NCBI RefSeq assembly: GCF_000165425.1
Contig: NW_001799599.1
Coordinates: 128,715 to 192,714, forward strand
Source: Paramecium tetraurelia
Lineage: Eukaryota > Ciliophora > Oligohymenophorea > Peniculida > Parameciidae
DNA: 64,000 nucleotides
Direction: 5' to 3'
In this document: piece after piece, positions 41,001-53,518 of the stretch
Layout of the letters: each line of letters opens with the position of its first letter
How positions within the stretch are numbered: the first letter of the stretch is position 1
Position numbers and translations under genes: made by a program
Notes under the pieces: generated by a model
Databases searched by the model: none
What the model was told of the DNA's origin: nothing
Seen by the model: the letters and a program-made list of their open reading frames with translations, nothing else

Positions 41001-44000
41001 GTGATATCTCCATAATATTAGTAAGGACAGACAGTTAAACAAGGTGAATTAACATCTGAACTTAAAGGACTCATAAATCTATTTATTACACATAAAGTGC
41101 ATTTGGCAGTGTCATCAACACACTAACTGCAAAATTGATGACAAGTATCGCAATTACTATTTAAACTATTTGGGAATGTTCCAGCTGGACATGTTTAATT
41201 ACAAGAATAGTTAGAATAAAACAATCTTGGACTAGTTGTGGCTATACATGATTAACATTTGTCTGCTATTGTACCAAAACATGTCTTACAACCAGCATAA
41301 CATGCTTAACATATTCTAGTTCCTTAATCTCCATAGAAGCCATCTGGACACGAAGTTTAGCATAATGAAGGAGTTCCGATTAAAAATGATTCTTAACTAC
41401 ATGATGTACAAGATGAAGAATTTGTACAAGTAGCACAAGTGGAAAGACATGCTTTACAAGTCTTTGTTACTGCATCAGCAAAATAACCATCTGGACAATA
41501 TTGATTGCATGAATTTGAAAATAGGAAGGTTGTATTGCAACTTAGACAATTATCAATCTTTGCTCCAGAACATGTCAGACAACTTGGATCACATTATTTG
41601 CAACTTCTTGTTAAAGTATCTCCATACTAATTGCTTAGACAACTTGTTGTACACAATATTCCAGTGTAGAAAGTTTAGTCATTACATCTTTAACAAGAAA
41701 TAGTATCATTACAAACTGCACAATTAGATATGCAAGATGTACATGTTGTTCCTGTTTTATAGGATCCAGTAGGACAGCTAATATAACATCCTTTATTATA
41801 AAACAAGTATCCAAAATCACAAGTGTTGCAATTTCCCATTCCAATTCCTGTGCAACTAGCGCATCCTTATGAACAAGTATCACATCTCATATTCACATTA
41901 TCTAAAAAGGTACCTGCTGGACAAGTTGCAATACAGTTTCCCAAATAATTGAATCTTCCTCCTGAACAGATTATACAATCTGCTTATGTCGAACCTTTAC
42001 ATGTCTTACAGCCAGGATCACATAATCTACAAGCTCTAGCAGATACTGCTCCAAAATATCCTTCAGGACATTGAGCTAAACAATTATTTAGAGAATTTAG
42101 TGTATTTAAGAAGAATCCTTCATCACAGTATTAACAATCTAATGGGTTTATGCATTTTAAGCAACCATTTATACAATTTTCACATCTAAATGTGTCTGAT
42201 TTTCCATAAAATCTATCTGGACATAAGGTTGTACATTTTTTAGTAGTAGCTAAGTAATAAATAGATTATCCGCATGATAAACAATTATTATCTAATGGGC
42301 CATCGCATGTTAAACAAGAAGTATTACATGGCTGACAAACTTTATTGACATCTCCATAATAGCTCGATGGACATAAAGCCATACATTAGTTAAGTAAAAA
42401 GAAATGAGTACTGGCACATTTAGTACATCTTTAAGCGGAAGTTGATGTACATGAAGTACAATTATCTGAACATTGATCACATCTATTTGTATTAGTATTT
42501 GCTACATAACCCGCATTTTCTCCACAACTTGCTAAACATTTTTTATTTAGCAAATATCTTCCAGCTGAGCAAGAAGTACAAGAGGTTTCTTAATCATCAA
42601 TACAATCCTTACAAGTTGAATGACAACTAGCACAAATACCACCTGAAACAGTAGGAGTTTATGACGGTCTCTAATAGAATGTAGTCTGACATTCAGGCAT
42701 GCATAAACCTTTCACTAATTGCCCTGTTGTATATTACAAATACATATTCGGGTAGCATTCTGTACATGCTGTTGCAGCATCCTAACATTGTCTGCAAGCT
42801 TTATCGCAAATGGAGCAAGTGAAATCAGTGTTCTTATAATATCCAGGTAAACATTAAATCAAACATTACCTTTGTTATTACAAATACAAGCTGCAAGTAG
42901 TGGATGTACATACATTATTCATAGAATCACTGGCAGTTTAAGCTATTGAAGGTAGACAAGAAGTACAACCAGTATCACCAGTTGAGATGCAAACTTTACA
43001 ATTTGAAATTGGACATTTGATACATTGTTGATTATTGACATCCTAGAAGAATGAATCTCCACAAGTATTTGCACATATATTATTTCCTAATCCATCCCAA
43101 TTCTATTTGTAGTAGAAACCAGTATTACATAAAGTACATTAATTGGAGGTTGTACAAGTTGAACAATTGGCCATACATTAGATGCAATCATCTCCAGAAG
43201 TATAAGTACCAGGTTTACAGATGCAAGTTGGAGGTTAAATTCTTGAGTTTATGCAAGCTAGACAATTCTTGGCAGATCCACTGCAAGTGATACAATATTT
43301 AGTATTACACTATTCACAATTCAATTATCCACCATCGAAAAATCCATATGGGCAAGTTGCACATTAGGGAGTGCCTTGTCTATTACCTGCACATTTTAAA
43401 CATTGTGATAAGGACTGAGTACAAGTTGAGCATTTTACTGAACAAGCTTAACAAGTGCTAGTAATAACACCATTCTAAGTTTGATTTAATGTGAAGAAGC
43501 TATCCTAACAAGTTAAGCATCTGTTCAAGCCACTACAAGTCACACAAGATGAATCCATATTACTGCATGATAAGCATGTATTAGAAGTAGTTAAATAATA
43601 AGAATTACTAACACAAGTAATGCATTTTGTAGCAGTCTCACATGTACTGCAATTATTTGTACATTTAATGCAAGAAGTTCCTTCTAAATAATAACCTTAT
43701 ACACAAGTTGTACAACTATTTTATGCAGAACATTGATCACAAGGACTAGAACATAGTTTACATTTCTTTGAAGTATCAATATCAGAAGAATCAAAATAGT
43801 ATTTATTAATACAAGATTTACAGACATCCTAATCACAAGTTTTACAAGGTAATGAACAACTGATGCATTGACTTAAGCTTAATTTATAGAGATCATTTTA
43901 ACATTTTGTACAAATAGAACCAGAATTGCATTCAATACAAGGTGATGTGCATGCAACACATTCTGATCCATTATAATAATAACCAACCGAACATGTTTGA

Positions 44001-47000
44001 CAAATTGTCAAACTTGTACATGTAACGCATTTAGGATCACACGATTTACAAGTATTATTTTCCAAATATGTACCTGTAGCACAACTTAAACATGTCGTTG
44101 CAGCACCTACGCAAGTGACACAAGAATTTTTATCACAATCCAAACAATTCTTTTATGTTTAATCATAATATTTTCCAGATAAGCATAATTTGCAAATATT
44201 TAGCGATTCACAAGTCCAGCAAGGTGAAACACATTTATTACAGCTATTGGCTTCATAATAATATAAATCTAAACAAGATGTGCATGAAGTTGCTGAATTA
44301 ACACAAGAATTGCAAGGTGATAAACATGGTATGCATTTATTTTCGGTTGATAAAAACTACCTTATAGTACATGACATACAATAATCAGCTTAATTCTAAC
44401 AAGTCTTACAATTACTGTTACAAATCAAGCATTGTGTACCAGATAAATAATAACCATCTGTGCAACTAGTACACTAAGATTCAGTTTGCTCACAAGAATA
44501 ACAAGGATTTAAACAAGACAAACATTTAAAGTTTAAGTAGTATTGGTTGGTCTAGCATGCAATACATTAATCATTAATTATTTCATATCCAATATCGCAT
44601 GAAGTACACTGAGTTGATGAATTACAATTATTACAATGATTTGAACAAAGAGAACAGTTTGTGTTTTCTAAATAATATCCAGTCTAACATAATGAACAAG
44701 AAGTATTTCCCCCTGCCAAGCAATTAATACAAGGCAATTAACAAGGTTAACAACTATCATTTTCTAAAAAGTATCCGCTATCGCAATTTGTGCAGACATT
44801 TAGAGCATTACACATATTACATGGAGCAATGCAAATTTTGCAAGTTGAAGAATCTAAATAGTACCCATTAGAGCAGGTTTGACAATTAGTCGAAATTCCT
44901 TAACATCTTGTACAAGTTGGGTCACAATCTTTACAAATTAAATCAATGCTATCGTAATATTATTACTCTGGACATGTACAATTTGAACAATCTATGATTT
45001 TATAGACATTACTAAATTACTTGAACATTTATTTAATTCGTCAACTTCATATCCGTTATCACAGCTCGTACAATCTCCACTTGTATCAGCACAAGTGACA
45101 CAATGCTCGGAGCACTAAGTACAAGTTTACCCATTCAAGTAGTATCCAATATTACATGAGGTACATGAAGCAGGCATATCAGCACAAGTTTTACAGGAAG
45201 CCAAACATTCTTCACAATTAGCGCCAAAGTATCCAAGAGCACAAGCATGGCATATTACAGAGTTATCTAAGAAATCACATGTTGATTCGCATTTTGTAGG
45301 ACAATCTAGGAAATAATTAAAACATATAAATTACGTTAGCATGTTGTTGTGTCAAGATAAAATGTTTCTTTACAACTTGAGCACTGAGAAACCTATTCCC
45401 CGTTGCACAAAGCACACTCTGGAGAACATTCTTAGCACACAGATCCATCGAAGTAATACCCATCAGTACAGCTTTAACATATTACGTTAGTTAAGCAACT
45501 TAAGCAAGGCTCCACGCATTGATGACAGATTTATGAATTCAAGTAGTAACCATAATGACATTTCGAGCATTGAGTATTTCCAGATTCTGAACATTCTTTG
45601 CAAGGAGGATCGCAAAGAGTACATTGGTGAGTTGAACTATCGTGATAATATTCAGGAACACAAGTTGAGCAAGCTGTCTCGGATTCACAATGATCACATG
45701 GGAATATGCAAAAAAAGCAGGAATTATTCATCAAATAGTATTTTTGTTAGCAAGATAGACAATGAGCGCCATCAATCTCACAAGTTTCACAAGGACTGTT
45801 GCATTGAGCGCAAGCATCACCTAATTAAAAGGACCCAGGAGAACATTATTTGCAAATACCATCCAAATAATAATTTTACTGGCAAGATGTACATGTAGTA
45901 GCATTAGTGCATAAATTACATCCATCAGGACAAGTTTCACATGAGCCTCCATCTAAGTAATACCCACCAGCGCAAGATTCACATTGAGTTTCAGAAGTAC
46001 ATATTTAACATCTATCATCACATTTTGTACAAGCTTGATTATCAAGCCAATATCCAGCATCACACACAGTACAATCGATCTCAGTATTGCACTCAATACA
46101 CGGAGTAATGCATGGTTAGCATTCATTTCCTGAAAGGTATTTTCCTGGAGAACAACTAGAACAATTGGTGTCGTTGTCAAAGCACGAATTACAATTTGTT
46201 GAACAATTATAACATTTTCCAGTTAAGTAATATTGAGTGCTGGTGCAGGGTGTGCACCATCCGACCACCAGTTCATAATTGTCATCGCAAGAGGTGCATT
46301 CAGTATCAGAATCACATTAATTACAATGAGCTGAGCAATCTTTACAGGTTGTATTATCTAAATAATAGCCTATTTGACAATCGGAACAATTGGCGGGAGA
46401 AATATCACATAGTGTACAATTCAAATCGCACTGTTCGCAAATTAAATCATTAAGATAATATCCATTTTGACAGGATTAACAATCTGTATTTCCTTGAGTT
46501 GAACAGTTTACGCATGGCAAATCGCATTTGAAACAATCAGTACCGTCTAAATAATATCCAAGGACACATGATTGGCAGGTTGCTATGTCAGAACAATCTA
46601 AGCAAGGAGCGGTACATTTAGTACAAGTGGAGCCATTCAAATAGTGTGTAGGTGAACATGATTGGCAATTATTGGCTACACCATTACATAATGTACAAAT
46701 TGGGTCACAATCTTTACAAATTAAATCAATGCTATCGTAATATTATTACTCTGGACATGTACAATTTGAACAATCTATGATTTTATAGACATTACTAAAT
46801 TACTTGAACATTTATTTAATTCGTCAACTTCATATCCGTTATCACAGCTCGTACAATCTCCACTTGTATCAGCACAAGTGACACAATGCTCGGAGCACTA
46901 AGTACAAGTTTACCCATTCAAGTAGTATCCAATATTACATGAGGTACATGAAGCAGGCATATCAGCACAAGTTTTACAGGAAGCCAAACATTCTTCACAA

Positions 47001-50000
47001 TTAGCGCCAAAGTATCCAAGAGCACAAGCATGGTCATATTACAGAGTTATTTAAGAAATCACATGTTGATTCGCATTTTGTAGGACAATCTAGGAAATAA
47101 TTAAAACATATAAATTACGTTAGCATGTTGTTGTGTCAAGATAAAATGTTTCTTTACAACTTGAGCACTGAGAAACCTATTCCCCGTTGCACAAAGCACA
47201 CTCTGGAGAACATTCTTAGCACACAGATCCATCGAAGTAATACCCATCAGTACAGCTTTAACATATTACGTTAGTTAAGCAACTTAAGCAAGGCTCCACG
47301 CATTGATGACAGATTTATGAATTCAAGTAGTAACCATAATGACATTTCGAGCATTGAGTATTTCCAGATTCTGAACATTCTTTGCAAGGAGGATCGCAAA
47401 GAGTACATTGGTGAGTTGAACTATCGTGATAATATTCAGGAACACAAGTTGAGCAAGCTGTCTCGGATTCACAATGATCACATGGGAATATGCAAGGAGA
47501 GCAGGAATTATTCATCAAATAGTATTTTTGTTAGCAAGATAGACAATGAGCGCCATCAATCTCACAAGTTTCACAAGGACTGTTGCATTGAGCGCAAGCA
47601 TCACCTAATTAAAAGGACCCAGGAGAACATTATTTGCAAATACCATCCAAATAATAATTTTACTGGCAAGATGTACATGTAGTAGCATTAGTGCATAAAT
47701 TACATCCATCAGGACAAGTTTCACATGAGCCTCCATCTAAGTAATACCCACCAGCGCAAGATTCACATTGAGTTTCAGAAGTACATATTTAACATCTATC
47801 ATCACATTTTGTACAAGCTTGATTATCAAGCCAATATCCAGCATCACACACAGTACAATCGATCTCAGTATTGCACTCAATACACGGAGTAATGCATGGT
47901 TAGCATTCATTTCCTGAAAGGTATTTTCCTGGAGAACAACTAGAACAATTGGTGTCGTTGTCAAAGCACGAATTACAATTTGTTGAACAATTATAACATT
48001 TTCCAGTTAAGTAATATTGAGTGCTGGTGCAGGGTGTGCACCATCCGACCACCAGTTCATAATTGTCATCGCAAGAGGTGCATTCAGTATCAGAATCACA
48101 TTAATTACAATGAGCTGAGCAATCTTTACAGGTTGTATTATCTAAATAATAGCCTATTTGACAATCGGAACAATTGGCGGGAGAAATATCACATAGTGTA
48201 CAATTCAAATCGCACTGTTCGCAAATTAAATCATTAAGATAATATCCATTTTGACAGGATTAACAATCTGTATTTCCTTGAGTTGAACAGTTTACGCATG
48301 GCAAATCGCATTTGAAACAATCAGTACCGTCTAAATAATATCCAAGGACACATGATTGGCAGGTTGCTATGTCAGAACAATCTAAGCAAGGAGCGGTACA
48401 TTTAGTACAAGTGGAGCCATTCAAATAGTGTGTAGGTGAACATGATTGGCAATTATTGGCTACACCATTACATAATGTACAAATTGGGTCACAATCTTTA
48501 CAAATTAAATCAATGCTATCGTAATATTATTACTCTGGACATGTACAATTTGAACAATCTATGATTTTATAGACATTACTAAATTACTTGAACATTTATT
48601 TAATTCGTCAACTTCATATCCGTTATCACAGCTCGTACAATCTCCACTTGTATCAGCACAAGTGACACAATGCTCGGAGCACTAAGTACAAGTTTACCCA
48701 TTCAAGTAGTATCCAATATTACATGAGGTACATGAAGCAGGCATATCAGCACAAGTTTTACAGGAAGCCAAACATTCTTCACAATTAGCGCCAAAGTATC
48801 CAAGAGCACAAGCATGGCATATTACAGAGTTATCTAAGAAATCACATGTTGATTCGCATTTTGTAGGACAATCTAGGAAATAATTAAAACATATAAATTA
48901 CGTTAGCATGTTGTTGTGTCAAGATAAAATGTTTCTTTACAACTTGAGCACTGAGAAACCTATTCCCCGTTGCACAAAGCACACTCTGGAGAACATTCTT
49001 AGCACACAGATCCATCGAAGTAATACCCATCAGTACAGCTTTAACATATTACGTTAGTTAAGCAACTTAAGCAAGGCTCCACGCATTGATGACAGATTTA
49101 TGAATTCAAGTAGTAACCATAATGACATTTCGAGCATTGAGTATTTCCAGATTCTGAACATTCTTTGCAAGGAGGATCGCAAAGAGTACATTGGTGAGTT
49201 GAACTATCGTGATAATATTCAGGAACACAAGTTGAGCAAGCTGTCTCGGATTCACAATGATCACATGGGAATATGCAAGGAGAGCAGGAATTATTCATCA
49301 AATAGTATTTTTTGTTAGCAAGATAGACAATGAGCGCCATCAATCTCACAAGTTTCACAAGGACTGTTGCATTGAGCGCAAGCATCACCTAATTAAAAGG
49401 ACCCAGGAGAACATTATTTGCAAATACCATCCAAATAATAATTTTACTGGCAAGATGTACATGTAGTAGCATTAGTGCATAAATTACATCCATCAGGACA
49501 AGTTTCACATGAGCCTCCATCTAAGTAATACCCACCAGCGCAAGATTCACATTGAGTTTCAGAAGTACATATTTAACATCTATCATCACATTTTGTACAA
49601 GCTTGATTATCAAGCCAATATCCAGCATCACACACAGTACAATCGATCTCAGTATTGCACTCAATACACGGAGTAATGCATGGTTAGCATTCATTTCCTG
49701 AAAGGTATTTTCCTGGAGAACAACTAGAACAATTGGTGTCGTTGTCAAAGCACGAATTACAATTTGTTGAACAATTATAACATTTTCCAGTTAAGTAATA
49801 TTGAGTGCTGGTGCAGGGTGTGCACCATCCGACCACCAGTTCATAATTGTCATCGCAAGAGGTGCATTCAGTATCAGAATCACATTAATTACAATGAGCT
49901 GAGCAATCTTTACAGGTTGTATTATCTAAATAATAGCCCTATTTGACAATCGGAACAATTGGCGGGAGAAATATCACATAGTGTACAATTCAAATCGCAC

Positions 50001-52174
50001 TGTTCGCAAATTAAATCATTAAGATAATATCCATTTTGACAGGATTAACAATCTGTATTTCCTTGAGTTGAACAGTTTACGCATGGCAAATCGCATTTGA
50101 AACAATCAGTACCGTCTAAATAATATCCAAGGACACATGATTGGCAGGTTGCTATGTCAGAACAATCTAAGCAAGGAGCGGTACATTTAGTACAAGTGGA
50201 GCCATTCAAATAGTGTGTAGGTGAACATGATTGGCAATTATTGGCTACACCATTACATAATGTACAAATTGGGTCACAATCTTTACAAATTAAATCAATG
50301 CTATCGTAATATTATTACTCTGGACATGTACAATTTGAACAATCTATGATTTTATAGACATTACTAAATTACTTGAACATTTATTTAATTCGTCAACTTC
50401 ATATCCGTTATCACAGCTCGTACAATCTCCACTTGTATCAGCACAAGTGACACAATGCTCGGAGCACTAAGTACAAGTTTACCCATTTCAGTAGTATCCA
50501 ATATTACATGAGGTACATGAAGCAGGCATATCAGCACAAGTTTTACATGAAGCCAAACATTCTTCACAATTAGCGCCAAAGTATCCAAGAGCACAAGCAT
50601 GGCATATTACAGAGTTATCTAAGAAATCACATGTTGATTCGCATTTTGTAGGACAATCTAGGAAATAATTAAAACATATAAATTACGTTAGCATGTTGTT
50701 GTGTCAAGATAAAATGTTTCTTTACAACTTGAGCACTGAGAAACCTATTCCCCGTTGCACAAAGCACACTCTGGAGAACATTCTTAGCACACAGATCCAT
50801 CGAAGTAATACCCATCAGTACAGCTTTAACATATTACGTTAGTTAAGCAACTTAAGCAAGGCTCCACGCATTGATGACAGATTTATGAATTCAAGTAGTA
50901 ACCATAATGACATTTCGAGCATTGAGTATTTCCAGATTCTGAACATTCTTTGCAAGGAGGATCGCAAAGAGTACATTGGTGAGTTGAACTATCGTGATAA
51001 TATTCAGGAACACAAGTTGAGCAAGCTGTCTCGGATTCACAATGATCACATGGTAATATGCAAGGAGAGCAGGAATTATTCATCAAATAGTATTTTTGTT
51101 AGCAAGATAGACAATGAGCGCCATCAATCTCACAAGTTTCACAAGGACTGTTGCATTGAGCGCAAGCATCACCTAATTAAAAGGACCCAGGAGAACATTA
51201 TTTGCAAATACCATCCAAATAATAATTTTACTGGCAAGATGTACATGTAGTAGCATTAGTGCATAAATTACATCCATCAGGACAAGTTTCACATGAGCCT
51301 CCATCTAAGTAATACCCACCAGCGCAAGATTCACATTGAGTTTCAGAAGTACATATTTAACATCTATCATCACATTTTGTACAAGCTTGATTATCAAGCC
51401 AATATCCAGCATCACACACAGTACAATCGATCTCAGTATTGCACTCAATACACGGAGTAATGCATGGTTAGCATTCATTTCCTGAAAGGTATTTTCCTGG
51501 AGAACAACTAGAACAATTGGTGTCGTTGTCAAAGCACGAATTACAATTTGTTGAACAATTATAACATTTTCCAGTTAAGTAATATTGAGTGCTGGTGCAG
51601 GGTGTGCACCATCCGACCACCAGTTCATAATTGTCATCGCAAGAGGTGCATTCAGTATCAGAATCACATTAATTACAATGAGCTGAGCAATCTTTACAGG
51701 TTGTATTATCTAAATAATAGCCTATTTGACAATCGGAACAATTGGCGGGAGAAATATCACATAGTGTACAATTCAAATCGCACTGTTCGCAAATTAAATC
51801 ATTAAGATAATATCCATTTTGACAGGATTAGCAATTACAGATTTCATCAGATTCTAAACACATTTAATTAACTATTTTTCAATTTAATTTTTACCACAGC
51901 AAATATTGCTTACCAAACTATAACCTTCTTAGCACTAAGTACAAGTATTAACATCACTTTTACAATCAATGCAATTAGATACGCAGGCTATTAAGTAGTA
52001 TACGTTATTACATTAACATTAGCTTTCTTCTAAAGTGTACCCTTCAATACACTCTATACAATTGATGTTTTCGTTGTCGCATTAACCACATTTTTCAAGT
52101 GAGCAAGGGGGAGAGCATATTACCTTCTTAATTGTTTACATGAAAATAAACATAAAAAGTAGATTGCTTTTCAT
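32057..52174 (-). CDS. Giant cysteine-rich polycystin-1-like receptor
   Basis: One minus-strand gene of 20.1 kb, about 6600 residues. ATG at 52174 begins a signal peptide (MKSNLLFMFIFMQT). From there to about 37.45 kb the protein is an unbroken furin-like/growth-factor-receptor cysteine array (C-x2-C-x5-10-C units such as CQNGYYLN, CKTCQN). About 34.3-37.4 kb is a cysteine-poor beta-rich region like REJ/GAIN modules. A GPS-like motif lies near 34.14-34.25 kb (NWSGGGGKC, then CQCEELTPTS). A first membrane helix is at about 34.0-34.1 kb. A long acidic, Lys/Gln/Asn-rich cytosolic loop (about 32.65-33.95 kb) follows, then about five more helices with polycystin-1 features (RPIRFCVLYMTILN, and a tryptophan-led SDPIKLL helix). 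TGA at 32057-32059. Introns of 23-29 nt occur. Whether all copies of the internal repeat stay in frame is uncertain. Ligand and role unknown; a surface receptor or mechanosensor is an inference. Confidence 0.7.
33095..33340 (-). repeat. Low-complexity triplet tracts in the cytosolic loop
   Basis: Runs of TTC and TTA/TTG triplets on the plus strand that encode lysine/glutamate and asparagine/serine runs in the loop of the giant receptor. Likely replication-slippage repeats. Confidence 0.7.
44919..46701 (-). repeat. Tandem unit 1 of the giant receptor (C-terminal-most)
   Basis: 1783 bp. Holds about 575 codons of cysteine-rich modules and two 29-nt introns, near 44.99-45.02 kb and 45.31-45.34 kb. 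1783 minus 58 is divisible by three, so the unit keeps frame. It differs from the others by a few bases, for example near 45.71 kb where Ser-Pro becomes Phe-Phe. Confidence 0.9.
46702..48485 (-). repeat. Tandem unit 2 of the giant receptor
   Basis: 1784 bp, almost identical to unit 1. It has one extra T near 47034 that shifts the frame and immediately makes an in-frame TGA in the coding strand. Confidence 0.9.
48486..50270 (-). repeat. Tandem unit 3 of the giant receptor
   Basis: 1785 bp. Two extra bases relative to the 1783-bp unit: one T in a T run near 49310 and one C near 49938. Each shifts the frame. Confidence 0.9.
50271..51830 (-). repeat. Tandem unit 4 of the giant receptor, partial
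   Basis: About 1560 bp matching the first part of the unit, then diverging abruptly at 51831 into unique N-terminal sequence. It has a few substitutions (near 50489 and 50547) and no length change seen. This is the N-terminal-most copy. Confidence 0.85.
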
Positions 52175-53518
52175 AAATATTAAATTTATTAATGAGTTTT
52201 ATTACATAACTTATTTACTTATAAATCAAAAGGTTATCAGCTTCATTTTAATATGGTATCTTTTTCATTTCATTTATTTAAATGTTTTTATGTCACCACC
52301 ACTCACCAAATTATCAATTAGAACGATAATTAGTCTAGATATTCTATAATTTGAGAATATAAATAAATAATATATATTTTGACATCCTTCTTGATATTAA
52401 AGAAAATGAAAGAATATCCTAAAATATATTCTTCTTCACTCTAGAACATCTAAAATAAATATTTTAGATTCATATTTAATTATCAATTATGTTAAAAATT
52501 TTAATTGATTCTACAATGTTTTTTTTTTTTCTATACATGCTTTTTAAATAAACCACAATTCTTCTGAACCAAAAAAGCCCTTAAATTTTAAAATTCTGAA
52601 ACTTAAATCCTTTTTAGAAAATATATATTCTAATGTGTTAAACATTCACTCAATTAGTGATTATTTTCTTGATGCTTAAAATATTGATAGAGGATAAATT
52701 ATACCTTATTTTGTTATTAACTACAATGTGGTTCTTTACTCATAAAAGAGTAATGCTTCTAATTAATATATCAGAGTCTACTTCAGCATTTTTTTTTTAC
52801 TCAAAATTCTCTAAGATTAAATGAGGTGCTCTTTTAAACTATTAAATTAAAAAAATTAATTGTATTGATGTTAGATATAAATTATATAATTAAAATTATT
52901 TTTCGTATTGCATCATCATCTCAACAATCTAAATTTAAATAACATAATTTAAATTTCTATTTTGTTAAACTATGGTTAGTTATTGTTCTTAAATAAGAAA
53001 ATAATTAATATCAAAATATAGACAATAAAGGATATAACTTTTAATTGAATCCTTTTCTATTCTTTTTATTAATAATAATTATTTATTTTTGGTCGAATTT
53101 TATTCAAATTTTCATGGGTAATATACAAATGCACTAGTAAAGATTTACATGAAATCATATAATAGAAGATCAGCTTTTACTTATTTATGACGAAGTGCTT
53201 AATGAGATTCCAAGTAATGAATAAATAAACTCTTTGAAATGTCATATAGAAAAAAAACAAAATGATTTGTTTAAGAACTAATTAAGTAGTAAAAGATTTC
53301 TTGAGCTGGCTAATCAATGTTGAATTCTTTAATATTATTTTCAAATTGGTATTTTTAGGCTTCTAATTATTTAATTTTTTAAGTTTAGAATATTTTATTT
53401 AATGATTGTTATGAATTTTTGAAATATTATAATCTATTGATTTTGATTTTGATTTTATATATGATTTTACATAATAAGGAATTATTTATTTTATCTTAAA
53501 CACCCTCCAGCTATTAAT
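52175..53518. other. Long AT-rich region upstream of the giant gene
   Basis: About 1.3 kb, with many T and A runs. Short protein-like frames occur on the plus strand at 53.15-53.33 kb (one includes DQLLLIYDEVLNEIPSNEQ), but I could not find a start and intron set that fits. It probably holds the giant gene's promoter. Confidence 0.35.

Noticed and set aside
45533-51805. Repeated plus-strand ORFs of 121 and 85 residues in each tandem unit
   Set aside because: Antisense to the cysteine modules of the giant receptor; they recur only because the DNA unit is repeated.
44919-51830. Tandem 1.78-kb repeats as a transposon array or CRISPR-like array
   Set aside because: The units are coding cysteine modules continuous with the flanking gene and carry ordinary introns; no transposase, terminal repeats or short repeat-spacer pattern.
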